From Typha latifolia (Eukaryota; Streptophyta; Magnoliopsida; Poales; Typhaceae): a stretch of DNA of 64,000 bases. The translations under genes and the position numbers were made by a program. A model generated the notes under the pieces. The model searched no databases. It had not been told where the DNA came from and saw nothing but the letters and a program-made list of their open reading frames with translations. Location of the stretch: contig CM034108.1 of NCBI GenBank assembly GCA_019914945.1, forward strand, positions 568,001 through 632,000, written 5' to 3'. Positions 13,005-24,200 of this stretch are shown here, one piece after another. Positions within the stretch are counted from its first letter, which is position 1. Every line of letters starts with the position of its first letter.

Positions 13005-13758
13005 TCACGAGAAAAGAACTAGAAGCCTCGGCTCCTTTCCAGCCGTCCGATCTTCTCCACCCGCACTCGTCGTCACGGATCCCTCCGAGTTCGTCGACGG
13101 GGATCTCGGCATCAAGCTCAGATCTAAATCACACGGCGGGGGAGATCCGTCCTCCGACGATGGGCACAATGAGGCTGGCCACCGCCCTCCTTCGTTTATG
13201 CTCCCGTACAATTCCCCCATATCGCCGGCGAGTTCCGGAAGCGGCCGGATCGCTCCGCCGGATAGCACCGCCTTCACTGCCGCCTGGCACAGATCCCAAT
13301 TCCCAGTCCACAGCAACCCGACGGCTCCGATGACCGGGTTTATCGTCCGGCCACAAGCATCGTAAAGCAGCGACCGGAACAGAGCTGCGTCAAGATTCGC
13401 GAGATGAGGGAGGGTTCTTTTACATATATAGCCTCAACAGTCCCTTAATTGCATGTATACCCCTCAGCAAACTAACTATTCAGAGTCTTCTTATTTTCAC
13501 AGGAGCAAATAAGAAACTTTTGAGGGGTACACGTGCAAAAGACCATTTAAAAAGTATGGGAATCGGTGAGTTACCGGGGCGGTGAGGGGAAGGGACATTG
13601 GAGAGGAGGGAGACGAGGCAGGCGCGGCCGTAGAATTTGGCGACGAAGACGGTGGCGTGGGCTTGGGCTTGTGGGCTTTCGATCCACTCCACGCTCGGCC
13701 GGAGCACGCACTCGTCGCCGCACCCCTTCCGCAATACTCTGCACGCGTTGCAGCTCAT
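13005..13758 (-). CDS. Class II LOB-domain (LBD/AS2-like) transcription factor
   Basis: Two minus-strand exons, 13575-13758 and 13005-13384, join within an Ala codon (phase 1) and encode 187 residues. LOB-domain proteins are plant-specific nuclear DNA-binding regulators. The zinc-binding CX2CX6CX3C block is intact (C3, C6, C13, C17), followed by the class II sequence [20 protein letters not shown] and, across the splice, [18 protein letters not shown] then VGLLWTGNW. There is no class I leucine-zipper-like coiled coil, so this belongs with the LBD37-LBD42 group, several of which act in nitrogen and anthocyanin regulation. An LxLxL (EAR-like) repression motif, LDLSL, is at residues 148-152. 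A TATA box lies about 105 bases upstream. The exact subgroup and target genes cannot be read from the sequence. Confidence 0.9.
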
Positions 13759-13861
13759 CTTTTGTCTATGAATTCTGATGCCTACCTAGTGTTTGAAGGA
13801 TTTCCTCGCTCACATCATTAGACGCCCTTCCTTCCTCATTTGTTGGTAGGTGTAGGAGAGG

Positions 13862-13868
13862 TTATATA
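13862..13868 (-). promoter_or_regulatory. TATA box of the LOB-domain gene
   Basis: TATATAA on the minus strand, about 105 bases upstream of the start codon; spacing fits a short 5' UTR. Confidence 0.5.
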
Positions 13869-13899
13869 GGAACATATATATGTATAGAGAGAGAGAGGT

Positions 13900-16454
13900 G
13901 GTGTGGATGGTGCTGGGTGCAAATTACGAAAATACCCGTCTTTGGAGGAACTGATCTCTTTGGGGATAATTACGAAGGTGGGGTTCCAATGAGATGGGGG
14001 ATAGGAGTTTGTGCGTCTCCGTGATGCCGCACCAATGGTTTCAATGGATAAATTTTCTCATTGAAGGGTTGTTTTGCATATTACCATCTGCATCTTTACC
14101 TATGGATAAATTCTCATTGAAGGGCTCTTTTGCATATTACCAACCGTATCTTCATCTTAGTACGAAAAGAAATATATTATTCTTTGATCCATATCTACAA
14201 ATCATATCTTTCTTTCAATGGATTTACATGAAATCTCATCAGGAAGATGAAAACCATCTAAAAAAGTACCTGCGAAAAAAGAGAGTATACTTCAAAAAAA
14301 AATAAAAATTCAAACTACCATAAGTACCATTATATTCTTTAAACTATCAAAATTATTATTATAGTTAATTTTTAACAAAATATTCGTATATTATTATTAA
14401 AGTTAATAAACACATATAAATGATTAAAAATATTATTTTTTAAGTCTAGAATATAAAATATTTATCCATAATTTTTAGCACGTATAACATAAAATATATT
14501 TTGTTATACAATTGGATATAACTATAGATAGATTTTCTATTACATATTTAAAATATTATAATTGTCATCAATATCATTGTGCTTTGTCAAAAATTTTATT
14601 CCATTAGTTAAATCTAACTAACGATGATTTTATAAAATTCCCTTCTTAGAATGATAAGAAGTCGGTTCATAAATATATAAAAAGAAGGGCTTCTATGAAA
14701 AAAAGAGTAAAATATGAGGGTTGATATGCAAAAAAAATAATTAATTAATAGTTTTTATTGAATTATTTGTCATGTCGAGGGTAGCCATCGTACCCTCTGG
14801 GAGAAGCCAAAGGCCGTGTGGCTCTTCCTTTATAATCTCCTCATGAAATTATTAAAGAGTTCGGATGGTGGAGGGAAAATAAATTAAATGTATAAAGATC
14901 GAAGGCCAGAGTACGCGACAAGTTCGGATGGAAACGCGTAGTGGAAGCCAAATAGAGCTGCAATATTCTTTTCTTTCCACAAAGAACCACTATAAAGCCA
15001 CGGGAAAGGCCAAAAATGATAAGACTTGGGACTCTAGAAGAGATATTGAATCCTGAGAAGTTTCCAATTCACTCCTTAAATTATTGATTTATTATAGTTC
15101 GAGATGCCCGGCAGATCATGCTGTGACTGATGGACTGGTGATGATGACACCACCTGTGATTAAATTAGTACAAATAGAATGATATCTCTACTAATCACTT
15201 GTTAAAGGAAACTAATGGAAATAGTGGTATCCATAAGCAACTCTAGAGAAGGCCCAGTCCAATGTTTACCTAAGTGGGCCGATTCGGCCTCCGCCTCCAA
15301 GTCCAGGCCAAGCCCATAAGCATCGGTTACCATTAAAAGGTCCCCTAGCTAAGAAGCATCATAAAAGCCAACCTCATCAGCTGATAGAAGCAATACAAAG
15401 ATAAAGTAGACATTGAAATGGAAAGGATCAGTTGATATCGACTAAAAACTAAAAAGCTTGACATCAGAAGAGACTCCAAAATGTTTGCAAGACTTGTAGG
15501 CAACTAACACTAAGTCAGTATAAGTCAGTATAGGAGATGGTTGAGCAGCATGAAGTTTCTAATACTAGGAGACTGGAACTGTAAACTGAAGATGTGTAGA
15601 AGAGGTAAAGATCAAGAAGAAATGAGAAATATTTACTCTGCAAGATCTACAGTCTAATATTAACAAGATTCAGAATTGATATCTGCTTTAAGTACCTACT
15701 CCAAGTTTAATTGGAAGTATTAGCATCAGCTATAATCACCATACATCTATATCATGTCTTGCTTTTTTTAAGATTTGTCATATTCTCATTCTGTATCCAT
15801 GTCTTGTATCTGTATCTGTGCTTCTTAGCCATACATCATACCACAAGCCGAAAAGTTTATAAAGAAAATCGAGTACCATCTTACTTTGTTGCCATCACTC
15901 TCAATATAGCGGAGAATGGGACCAGCAGGAAAAAATAATGCTAATTTTTTCTTCTCCAAACAAAGTTAGCAGTGACTTTGACATGTTCATCGACTGTCAC
16001 CATGGAAAGTTGCTACTATATTGCAATCAGTACCCATCTAGGAAGTATATGCAATGGCAAAATATCAATCAAAAGATTGAAGAAGGGATAACTCTATTCA
16101 CAAAGAAAATACACTATGACAGATACACCCTTGCTTTATCCTTTTACACCCTAACTGAAAACACATCCGATAGGGTTACCTTGGTCATTTTAAAGGAATT
16201 GCTTTGTCAACAGTGTTGTTTTCTTTTGTATATATCATCAAACCATAATAATAGCGAGATAGTTTACTTGTGAAAATTATTGTGTTTTTTTATAAGAGAA
16301 TTATTATGTGCGATATGCATTTAACATCACATCTTGAAAAGGAGTCGGAGCCAGTACGAAAGGGAGCAACTATCAGCAGTACCTTAATAGTAGGACTATC
16401 CCCTTCAGCTTCATACTTCACCTTTAGCAGTTTCATAACCAAAGAAAATCAGCC
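13900..16454. other. Intergenic region between the LOB-domain and formamidase genes
   Basis: No supported exon. Its left part holds the LOB-domain promoter and a diverged tandem duplication at 14043-14157. The stretch 14300-14760 is extremely AT-rich. Around 15250-15330 there is a GC-richer patch with several GGCCCA/GGGCC motifs, as found in site II-type promoters, but no transcript can be assigned. The right end holds the formamidase promoter. Confidence 0.45.
14043..14157. repeat. Diverged tandem duplication of about 58 bases
   Basis: Two adjacent copies (14043-14100 and 14102-14157) share AATGGATAAATT, CTCATTGAAGGG and TTTTGCATATTACCA in the same order, with a few substitutions and a small indel. 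No coding sense is apparent. Confidence 0.75.
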
Positions 16455-19400
16455 ATGGCTCCTCGAACTCCAAGAGTGGTAGTGCCCATAGATGTTAAGA
16501 AGAAGCCGTGGGAACAGAAGCTTCCTCTTCATAACCGCTGGCACCCAGACATCCCTGCTGTTGCTGATGTAGCTGAAGGGGAGGTCTTCCGAGTCGAGAT
16601 GGTAGACTGGACTGGAGGCAGAATTGGTGATAATAACTCAGCCGCTGATATCAAATCAATAGACACTACAATTGTGAGTTACTTTATCATTCTGAAAAGA
16701 GAAAGAAAAAGTTTGATACTGTTTTCTGTACTCTACTTCATATGAATCCAGGTGCATACTAAGCACAGTTCAATAGATCATCTAGTTAATTAATAAGTAG
16801 AGTAGCATATCCGTTGCTATCTATGTAAATTAATAGCTGAATCAGTAGTAGTATTTTACAAAATCACGAGTAACATAGAGCTCATATGAAAGAATAGTAT
16901 AATGGCATGCATATCAGATCTTACACATAATAGAGGAGAAAACACAGATGAAACACTGCATAATACAGAGGTGAAGCATCCAATCCATACCATAAGTAAT
17001 ATCCAAACAACATAATCATAAGCATGCTTTCACGAATCATGAGTGTACCGATGGGAAGCCCTTCTGTTTTTGTAATTTGTATCTCCATGTATGAGCTGCC
17101 AATCACTCAAACTAAATGATCTACTTTGTGAACTTGAAATTGCAGGGAGGTATAATACTTGTGTCAGAAAATTAAAGTCAGGACTCCATGATCGACCTAT
17201 TCCTATAGCACGAGCTTTAAGAGAATTAGATGATACTTGAAGATTTCTCAGATTACTACTTTCTGTAGGAAACATTTGAAAGTAGATGTAATTCTTAATT
17301 TTTCAAATCAATTCCAACATGTCTACAGCAATTGACCAAAATCTCTTTCACAGACACATTACCTTAGCGGGCCTTTAAGAGTTTCAGATTCCAAAGGTGT
17401 CCCTGCCCAGCCTGGCGATCTTCTTGTAGTTGAGATCTGCAACTTGGGCCCGCTACCTGGCGATGAATGGGGTTATACAGGAACATTTGATAGAGAGAAT
17501 GGAGGTGGTTTTTTAACTGATCACTTCCCTTGTGCAACAAAAGCTATTTGGTACTTCGAAGGAATCTATGCATACTCTCCTCATATACCAGGCATACCTT
17601 CGTCTTCCCCTCTATTAATGGTTCCATACCAATAAGCATACTAATCCTTGCCCAACAGGTGTTCGATTTCCAGGATTGACTCATCCTGGAATTATTGGAA
17701 CTGCACCATCAATTGAACTTCTAAATATATGGAATGAGAGGGAAAAGAAACTAGTAGAAAGCGGCACTCAGTCACACAAATTATGTGAAGTTCTGCACCA
17801 GCGCCCACTTGCTAACCTACCAACTCCCAGGAATTGCCTTCTTGGAAAGGTAAGAAGCAACTGCTCAGATCCAGATCTTGATTTAGTTATTTAGACGACG
17901 GGAAGCAGGACTTACATAGCCCTATGATAAGATCAATTCCAAACTCATGCTTGCTCATAATAAGAACAGCTGTACTCAGAACCTGATTCATGCTCTATAC
18001 AGATCAAAGAAGGAACTGTTGATTGGGAAATGATTGCCAATGAGGCTGCAAGAACTATACCTGGAAGGGAAAATGGGGGGAATTGTGACATCAAGAATCT
18101 TAGCAGAGGTTCAAAAGTGTATCTTCCAGTATTTGTAGATGGAGCAAATCTTAGCACTGGTGATATGCACTTCTCCCAAGGTGACGGTGAAGTTTCCTTT
18201 TGTGGAGCAATAGAAATGAGTGGGTTCCTTGAGCTAAAGTAATTCCCCAAATCTTTCTCTCGGCACTATGTTTTTCCTATGATCCTATTTTGTTAGATGA
18301 TTTCTCCAAGGAATATCACTGCAGATTTAATCTTGGCGAAAACAGAATGGCACAAAATATTCAGCACATCACAAGCAAGGACTATGTGCATCTCTTAGAA
18401 TCATTCCTTCTGACATCATAAATATTCATTCCTCGCAGCCTCCAAGTTCTAAACTTCTAATAACCAGATGTATTATATGAAATTCTAATGATTGCTCAAT
18501 GATTGAACTGCATGCACGCTTGTAACATGTTGTATTGCAAGCTATATTCCATTCTTCATTAACTCGGTGCTTCAAGCACCAACTCATGCATACCAATCAT
18601 GTGCTTTTGAGCATAACGTTCCAACATATATGAGTGTCTGCAGGTGCGAGATCATAAGGGAAGGGATGAGGGAGTACCTGACACCTATGGGCCCTACACC
18701 TCTACATGTTAACCCAATCTTTGAGATAGGGCCTGTAGAGCCACGGTTCTCAGAGTGGTTGGTTTTTGAGGGAATCAGTGTTGATGAGGCTGGGCAGCAG
18801 CATTACCTTGATGCTTCAGTAGCTTACAAACGTGCTATTCTCAATGCCATTGACTACCTCTCTAGATTTGGATACTCAAAGGAGCAGGTAGGCTGTATGA
18901 CCACACCAAACTTAGAACTTCATATTTTTTCTGATTAACCCTATTCTGACGTTTAGGCTTTTAAGAATGAAACCCACCATGGTTTATCCATTTCAGGTAT
19001 ATCTGTTACTGTCATGCTGCCCCTGTGAAGGCAGGATATCAGGAATTGTAGACTCCCCGAATGCAGTTGCGACCTTTGCGATCCCTACTGCCATTTTTGA
19101 TCAGGTCAGCAGTCGTATGGTTTTATAATCTCTTGCTAGTATCTTCTGGCTAACCAACTCAACCACAAAAATAAAGTTAAATCCCACCTAGCACATCAAG
19201 GATTCATCTTATTATGATTCTGATAACTGTTTCAAGTCAGTCACAGCAGAAACATTGGAGACTAGCATAGATAGGTTAATACAAAGCAGAGAGAGAGAGT
19301 TAGGGATCAAATAATCACTTCTAAGTTAGAGAAGATTCAGCACACACCCACAAATGCCATAAAAGTAAATCCCACATTTCTCAGGTATTGTTATAGATTT

Positions 19401-19774
19401 ACAACTAAACTAAGGGAATCAGTGCTAAATGATAAGATTTTCCTGCAATTATGACGTAGCAAGAGAAGTTCAAAATTGTGTGCAAAGTTGCAAACTAGTC
19501 TAATGAAAAAAAAATGCTACTATCATTTAAATTGCACTTCTCTCAGACCTTCAGACAAATTTTCAACTGAAAACCTATCATACTCGTACTTATCTGTTGT
19601 TGTGTGCATGGGTACAATGTAATGCGAGCAAAGGATATAAGGCCAAAATCTGGAAAGGTGCCTAAGGGTCCAAGACTCATGAAAAGAGTACCGGACGTCC
19701 TGAAGTGTTCATATGATGGCGATCTTCCTGTCACACAAAATCCAGCTGGGAATGAGATGGATCGTCAAGATTAA
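16455..19774 (+). CDS. Formamidase (FmdA/AmdA family)
   Basis: Seven exons keep frame: 16455-16673, 17354-17591, 17659-17849, 18003-18238, 18644-18887, 18997-19104 and 19634-19774, for 458 residues, the usual length of plant formamidases. The enzyme hydrolyses formamide to formate and ammonia (EC 3.5.1.49) and lacks a clear targeting signal, so it is probably cytosolic. Family blocks are obvious: VPIDVKKKPWEQ, LHNRWHPDIP, THYLSGPLRVSD, QPGDLLVVEICNLG, GGFLTDHFP, PGLTHPGIIGTAPS, LPVFVDGANLSTGDMHFSQG, and near the end the motif DIRPKSGKVPKG. Intron 2 (17592-17658) is 67 bases long and starts with GC rather than GT; no GT donor nearby keeps frame. The last acceptor (CAAAG before GAT) is weak but required by the conserved protein. 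The start ATG lies in a good context (AGCCATGGC). Confidence 0.93.
17592..17658 (+). other. 67-base GC-AG intron of the formamidase gene
   Basis: CAG is followed by gcatac at the donor, and the acceptor is cccaacag. Removing exactly this segment rebuilds the conserved join IPG-VRFPG. Reading through meets a stop codon. Confidence 0.75.
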
Positions 19775-20249
19775 TGATACTGTCAATTGCAGTAGCACTG
19801 CCTTGCCTGGATTATTGTCTTGCTATAGAAAATAAAAGCATATTCTATACATTGTTTCTTATCGTTTTATATTGTAAACAACAGATGTGCTTTATAGAAT
19901 TCCCGGAACCTCTGGTGTGATACCATGTTAACTCCTACAATCTATCGAAAAGGGATGAGGAATTAGTCATGTAGCCTCTCTTTCTGCAGGAAGTGCAGTA
20001 CTCATAATCGTTATGGAGTTATAACCATGTAACTAGGTATATTATATCTTGAACACAGACATAAAAAATGCCGATTGAAATTGATATAAAATAACGCCGC
20101 ATACAAGCTCCCATTAGTATCAAATGAATAATGAGCAAACAATATGAGATGCTATATGCAAGAGACTTAACCACAAATATGGTAGATAAATCATAATTAT
20201 AGAAACTATAAAGATACCAGAAACTAACCACATATGAATTCTAGCAATA
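19775..20249. other. Formamidase 3' flank, no gene seen
   Basis: AT-rich sequence that must hold the formamidase 3' UTR. I saw no convincing exon on either strand. Confidence 0.5.
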
Positions 20250-20522
20250 TTAATTGTGCAATCCAATGCTTCTCCTTAAACCTCTGCTGAGATTATGAGA
20301 CGATGGATAACGTTGGCTCACTAGATCACTTAACTGATAGAGATTAAAAAGGCACAAGACTAAGATAGCAAATTCACGTCCTTGAAGTGGAAGCTCCTCG
20401 TCGTCCTCCTCCATCGTCGTTTTCCTTGAGCAAGAGGTGGCATTCTGGGTCGACGACGTCGAGCTCCGGTCTTTCGCCATCACTTTTCTAGGTCTCGGTC
20501 GAAAAGCTAGGGTTCTAGCCAA
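20250..20522 (-). CDS. Unrecognised candidate first exon or short protein
   Basis: This is an open frame of 90 residues that I do not recognise. The first half is hydrophilic and basic then acidic (MAKDRSSTSS near the second ATG, EEDDEEL in the middle); the second half is a hydrophobic stretch (FAILVLCLFNLYQL) that may be intron read-through. A possible donor (GGAC, then gtgaat) falls after the acidic block. A CT-rich tract (minus strand) just upstream at 20527-20553 looks like a plant 5' leader, which is the main reason to list it. No downstream exon could be found in 19775-20250. It may be a first exon, a non-coding transcript, or nothing. Confidence 0.22.
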   Translation of the reverse strand: MARTLAFRPRPRKVMAKDRSSTSSTQNATSCSRKTTMEEDDEELPLQGREFAILVLCLFNLYQLSDLVSQRYPSSHNLSRGLRRSIGLHN

Positions 20523-20526
20523 ATCC

Positions 20527-20553
20527 GAGAGAGAGAGAGAGAGAGAGAGAGAG
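20527..20553. repeat. (GA)n microsatellite
   Basis: About 13 uninterrupted GA units just upstream of the minus-strand candidate exon. Confidence 0.85.
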
Positions 20554-20559
20554 CAAGGT

Positions 20560-21239
20560 GTGGAAGAGGATATTAGATTAATAGGGAAGCGGGAAAGAGA
20601 GAGGGCAATAGGTCATATAAAAATATGTTTTAAAATTTGATGAAATATTCTCGCTCCTTGCATCGACGGAAAATAAGGGGCTCTATTCATAAATACATAA
20701 TTGCCGGACCTTTGGATGCAAAATTTACCAGTTCTTTTCCACAGCTTATCTGGACAATTAAAAGATAGGGAATTATATGAAATATTTGGACAAAAGCAAC
20801 ATCAAAATAAAGAAGGATAGCTCTAAGAACAAAATGCATACTGTAAAAACGGCGCCAAAAGATTCTGGTTGCTTTGAATAGGAATTAATGCAATATGAAA
20901 AATATATAATAGAACTGCCATAATGATTCCAGCAAATAAGAAATCGAGAAAATTAATCTTATCAAATTGCTGAAGAACAGTTAGAATTTGGTTATTTCTA
21001 CAGTACCTCAAAGCGAGGCCCAAAAAGAGCTGGCGGAAATCTACTGATGAAGATCTGTCAGAACAACAATACAAAAAGAAACAACAGTATGTCTTAAAAG
21101 ATTATATTAGAGCCGATTTTGTCAGAGTGATAACATCTCAATGAACATAGATACGATATACCACAACAAGAAGATACTTCTAAATTTTTGACTATGGGAT
21201 CCTATTAGTACATCAGAAATATGTATGGTAATCCTGAAA
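20560..21239. other. 3' flank of the mobile-domain gene, no gene seen
   Basis: AT-rich spacer holding the 3' UTR of the minus-strand mobile-domain gene. Short open frames here have no family resemblance. Confidence 0.5.
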
Positions 21240-24200
21240 TCAGGAAGAGAACTGCACATAGACTCTTTTCCTTTTCCGTCTCTTATACAAAATATCACCA
21301 CCCTGAGTAGAAGGCACTTCCATTTTTGCACTTACTGCCTCGGAAATAGGTGCGGAAATCATCTCTTGCACTTTAGCACTTTCCATAGGTGCATTAACTG
21401 TCTCTTGATCATTAGCATTCTCTATAGGTGTATCAACGGTCTCATGCACTTCCAAATTCTCGATAGGTGCATCAATGTTTTCTTCCACTTTCCTGTCCTC
21501 ATGTGGTTCAATGCAATCATGAACTTCATCATCCCTCATAGGCGCATCAACGGTCTCTTGCACTTCAGCATTTCCCGTGGACACAACAATGGTGACCTGC
21601 TCCTTGTCTTCCGCCATAGGCATATCAATGATTTCTTGCTCTTTCACATGCTCCATATGTGTATTAACATGATTATGCATTTTATTGTCCTTCATATGTG
21701 CATCAATGGTCTCTTGCACTTCAGTATTCACTGAAGGTGCATGAACAGTTACATGTACTTTCTCATCCTCAATAGGTCCATCAACTGCTTCTTGCACTTC
21801 CACATGTTCCATATATCCATTGATAGAATCTCGCACTTCATCTTTCTTCATACGTGCATCAATGGTCCCTTCAGCATATTCGATGGGTGAATCGATCACC
21901 TCCTGCAATTTGTCTTCCTCAATAGCTGCATCAATGGTCCCTTCAGCATATTCGATGGGTGAATCAATCACCTCCTGCAATTTGTCTTCCTCAATAGCTG
22001 CATCAATGTTCATCTGCACTTTGTCATCCTTGAGAGGTGCATCAATCACCTGCTGCAATTTTTCTTCCTCAATAACTGCATTGACGGTCATATGCACTTT
22101 GTCATCCTTGAGAGGTGCATCAATTGCCTCTTGTACTTTCATAGTCCCTATAGGTGTATCAACAGACTCCTGCACTTTATCATCCTTCATATATGAATCA
22201 ACAACCTCTTGCATTTTACTGTGTACTTTTGTAGTCCCTATAGGTGTATCAACAGACTCCTGCACTTTATCATCCTTCATATATGAATCAACAACCTCTT
22301 GCATTTTACTGTCCACTGTAGGTGCTTCAACGGTCTCTTGCACTTCAGCATTCTCTGCAGGTGTATCAATGGTTCCCTGCATTTTATTGTCCTCTACAGG
22401 TGTCCCCTGCACCACAGCATCCTTAGTAGGCAAATTGGTCTCATGCACCTTAGGTTCCTTGGTAGAGGCATCAACAGCCTCCTCCAGCATATGTGCCTCC
22501 TCCAACTGATCAAGACTGCTCTCTTGTACTTGGGACATGTGAAGCTCAGTGTGCCGATCATCGGCCATAGGCTGAATGCTCCTCGTCTTATCCAACTGCA
22601 ATATAGTATTGCCCTCAGCATTATCATCACTTGTATATTCCACTTTAGCAACAGTGGTTTGCATTGGATCCAGCGAAACAGGAACTACCGTGGATAGCAT
22701 AGGCTGTTCTGACGAAGAAGGTTGATCTGATTTAAATGGTACAGTCCGTGCAGCTTCTCTGGTAATTGGAATTGCAGCAAGTGGCAAATTTTGCACCGAG
22801 GATGAAGGCTGAAACTGTTGCTGCTGTCCACTGCAGCCAAGCTCAGAAGTTGCAGTTGCAGAAGTAAAATGCTTAGCCTTCTCTAGCTCAGTGGCTATAT
22901 ATGCATCTATCTCGGTGAGGGTTGCTCTAATCCTCTTTCTTTCCACGTCACCTGATAACAACCTTCTAATCCTTTTTTGTACAGTCATCACCACATCCAC
23001 CTATTTATGTTTTAAAACTTATGCTTATCAATTCATTAATTTGACATAAAATGACATTTAGTCTCACTAAGCTATAAAAGACATATAGTCTCATTAAGCT
23101 ATACATACCAGTGCGATCTCACCATGCCCTAGCGACTGATAGGATATGACAGGACGGTCAACTGGTGTTGAGATCCATCGACGTGTAATTCTCCAGTACC
23201 ATTCCAGGTAATGGTTTCTTGCACGAGTTGGATCTGGATCCACTGCCTGGTTCTGTTCAACAACAGTGGAGAGTCTACTGTCCCACTGCTTGATGTATTT
23301 ATCATGATAAAGAGACCAGTCTTCATCAGCTTTGCCCTGCATCGTAACACGTTCGACCATCTCAACTGCATCTGGGATATGCTGGATCATTCCAAATTGT
23401 AGCAAAACACGATCAGGCACATGCATTTCCACAATCTGGAAACAGATAAGTGGAGTCCTACATAACCATACTGCTGAGCCAGAAGTGCAAATAGCTGGAA
23501 GCCCTGACATCAGGTTTGTCGTGTATGGGTCCCACGTGATCTGTTAGGGATGCCTAATGTCACAGATATGATTGACAAATCTTACATATTAGGAAAGATC
23601 AATTTCACGATATATTACTCCAAGAATACCTGAGAGTCTAAGATGGTATCAATGCCATGCCTATAAAACTCATGGTCAAGCGATCGAGCATTTTCACGGC
23701 TCTTAAATGGGACGTTCCACCTGATCACAAAATTGTTTCCATTTTAAATGGACAAAATAAGGAAAAAAAAGTATGCAAAATTGCTAACAGTGCCACACAA
23801 GTTCAAAACTTCAAATACCTGCATCCAAGGGGTCTGCCACTAAGAAGAGCCTTGTCCTCTAGTCTTTCAGGACGTCCTATCTGGATATGCTCCCATGCCC
23901 ATATCTAAGACGAAAATCACATGCAATTCAGAAAAGCGATCTGAAGATACTCATACGGGAGGCAGCATAAGAATAAAGCACAATCTTACTTGAAGAAGAG
24001 TGAGAAAGGCACAACAATTTGCCTTCCCCTTCATGCTGGCCTTCCCCAGCTCTCTGTAGAGGTGGGCAAGAACAGCAGCACCCCAGGCCATCTCTCCCGA
24101 CATGTCAAAATTGCGAAGCAGTGCCAAATATCTCAAATGCACCCGAGTCCCGCTAGGATCAGGAAACAAGCTACATCCAATTTGGTATAAAATATATGCC

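Noticed and set aside
12910..13365. Plus-strand open frames of 151 and 116 codons
   Set aside because: They are antisense to exon 2 of the LOB-domain gene, which has clear family motifs and matching splice sites.
21333..22448. Regular repeats that look at first like a CRISPR or satellite array
   Set aside because: The units have no separate spacers, vary in sequence, keep an open reading frame throughout, and lie in the last exon of a plant gene. They are a coding tandem repeat.
21820..22509. Plus-strand open frame of 229 codons, Ser/Cys-rich
   Set aside because: It is the antisense of the 13-residue repeat exon; its repeats mirror those of the minus-strand protein, whose frame continues a multi-exon gene.
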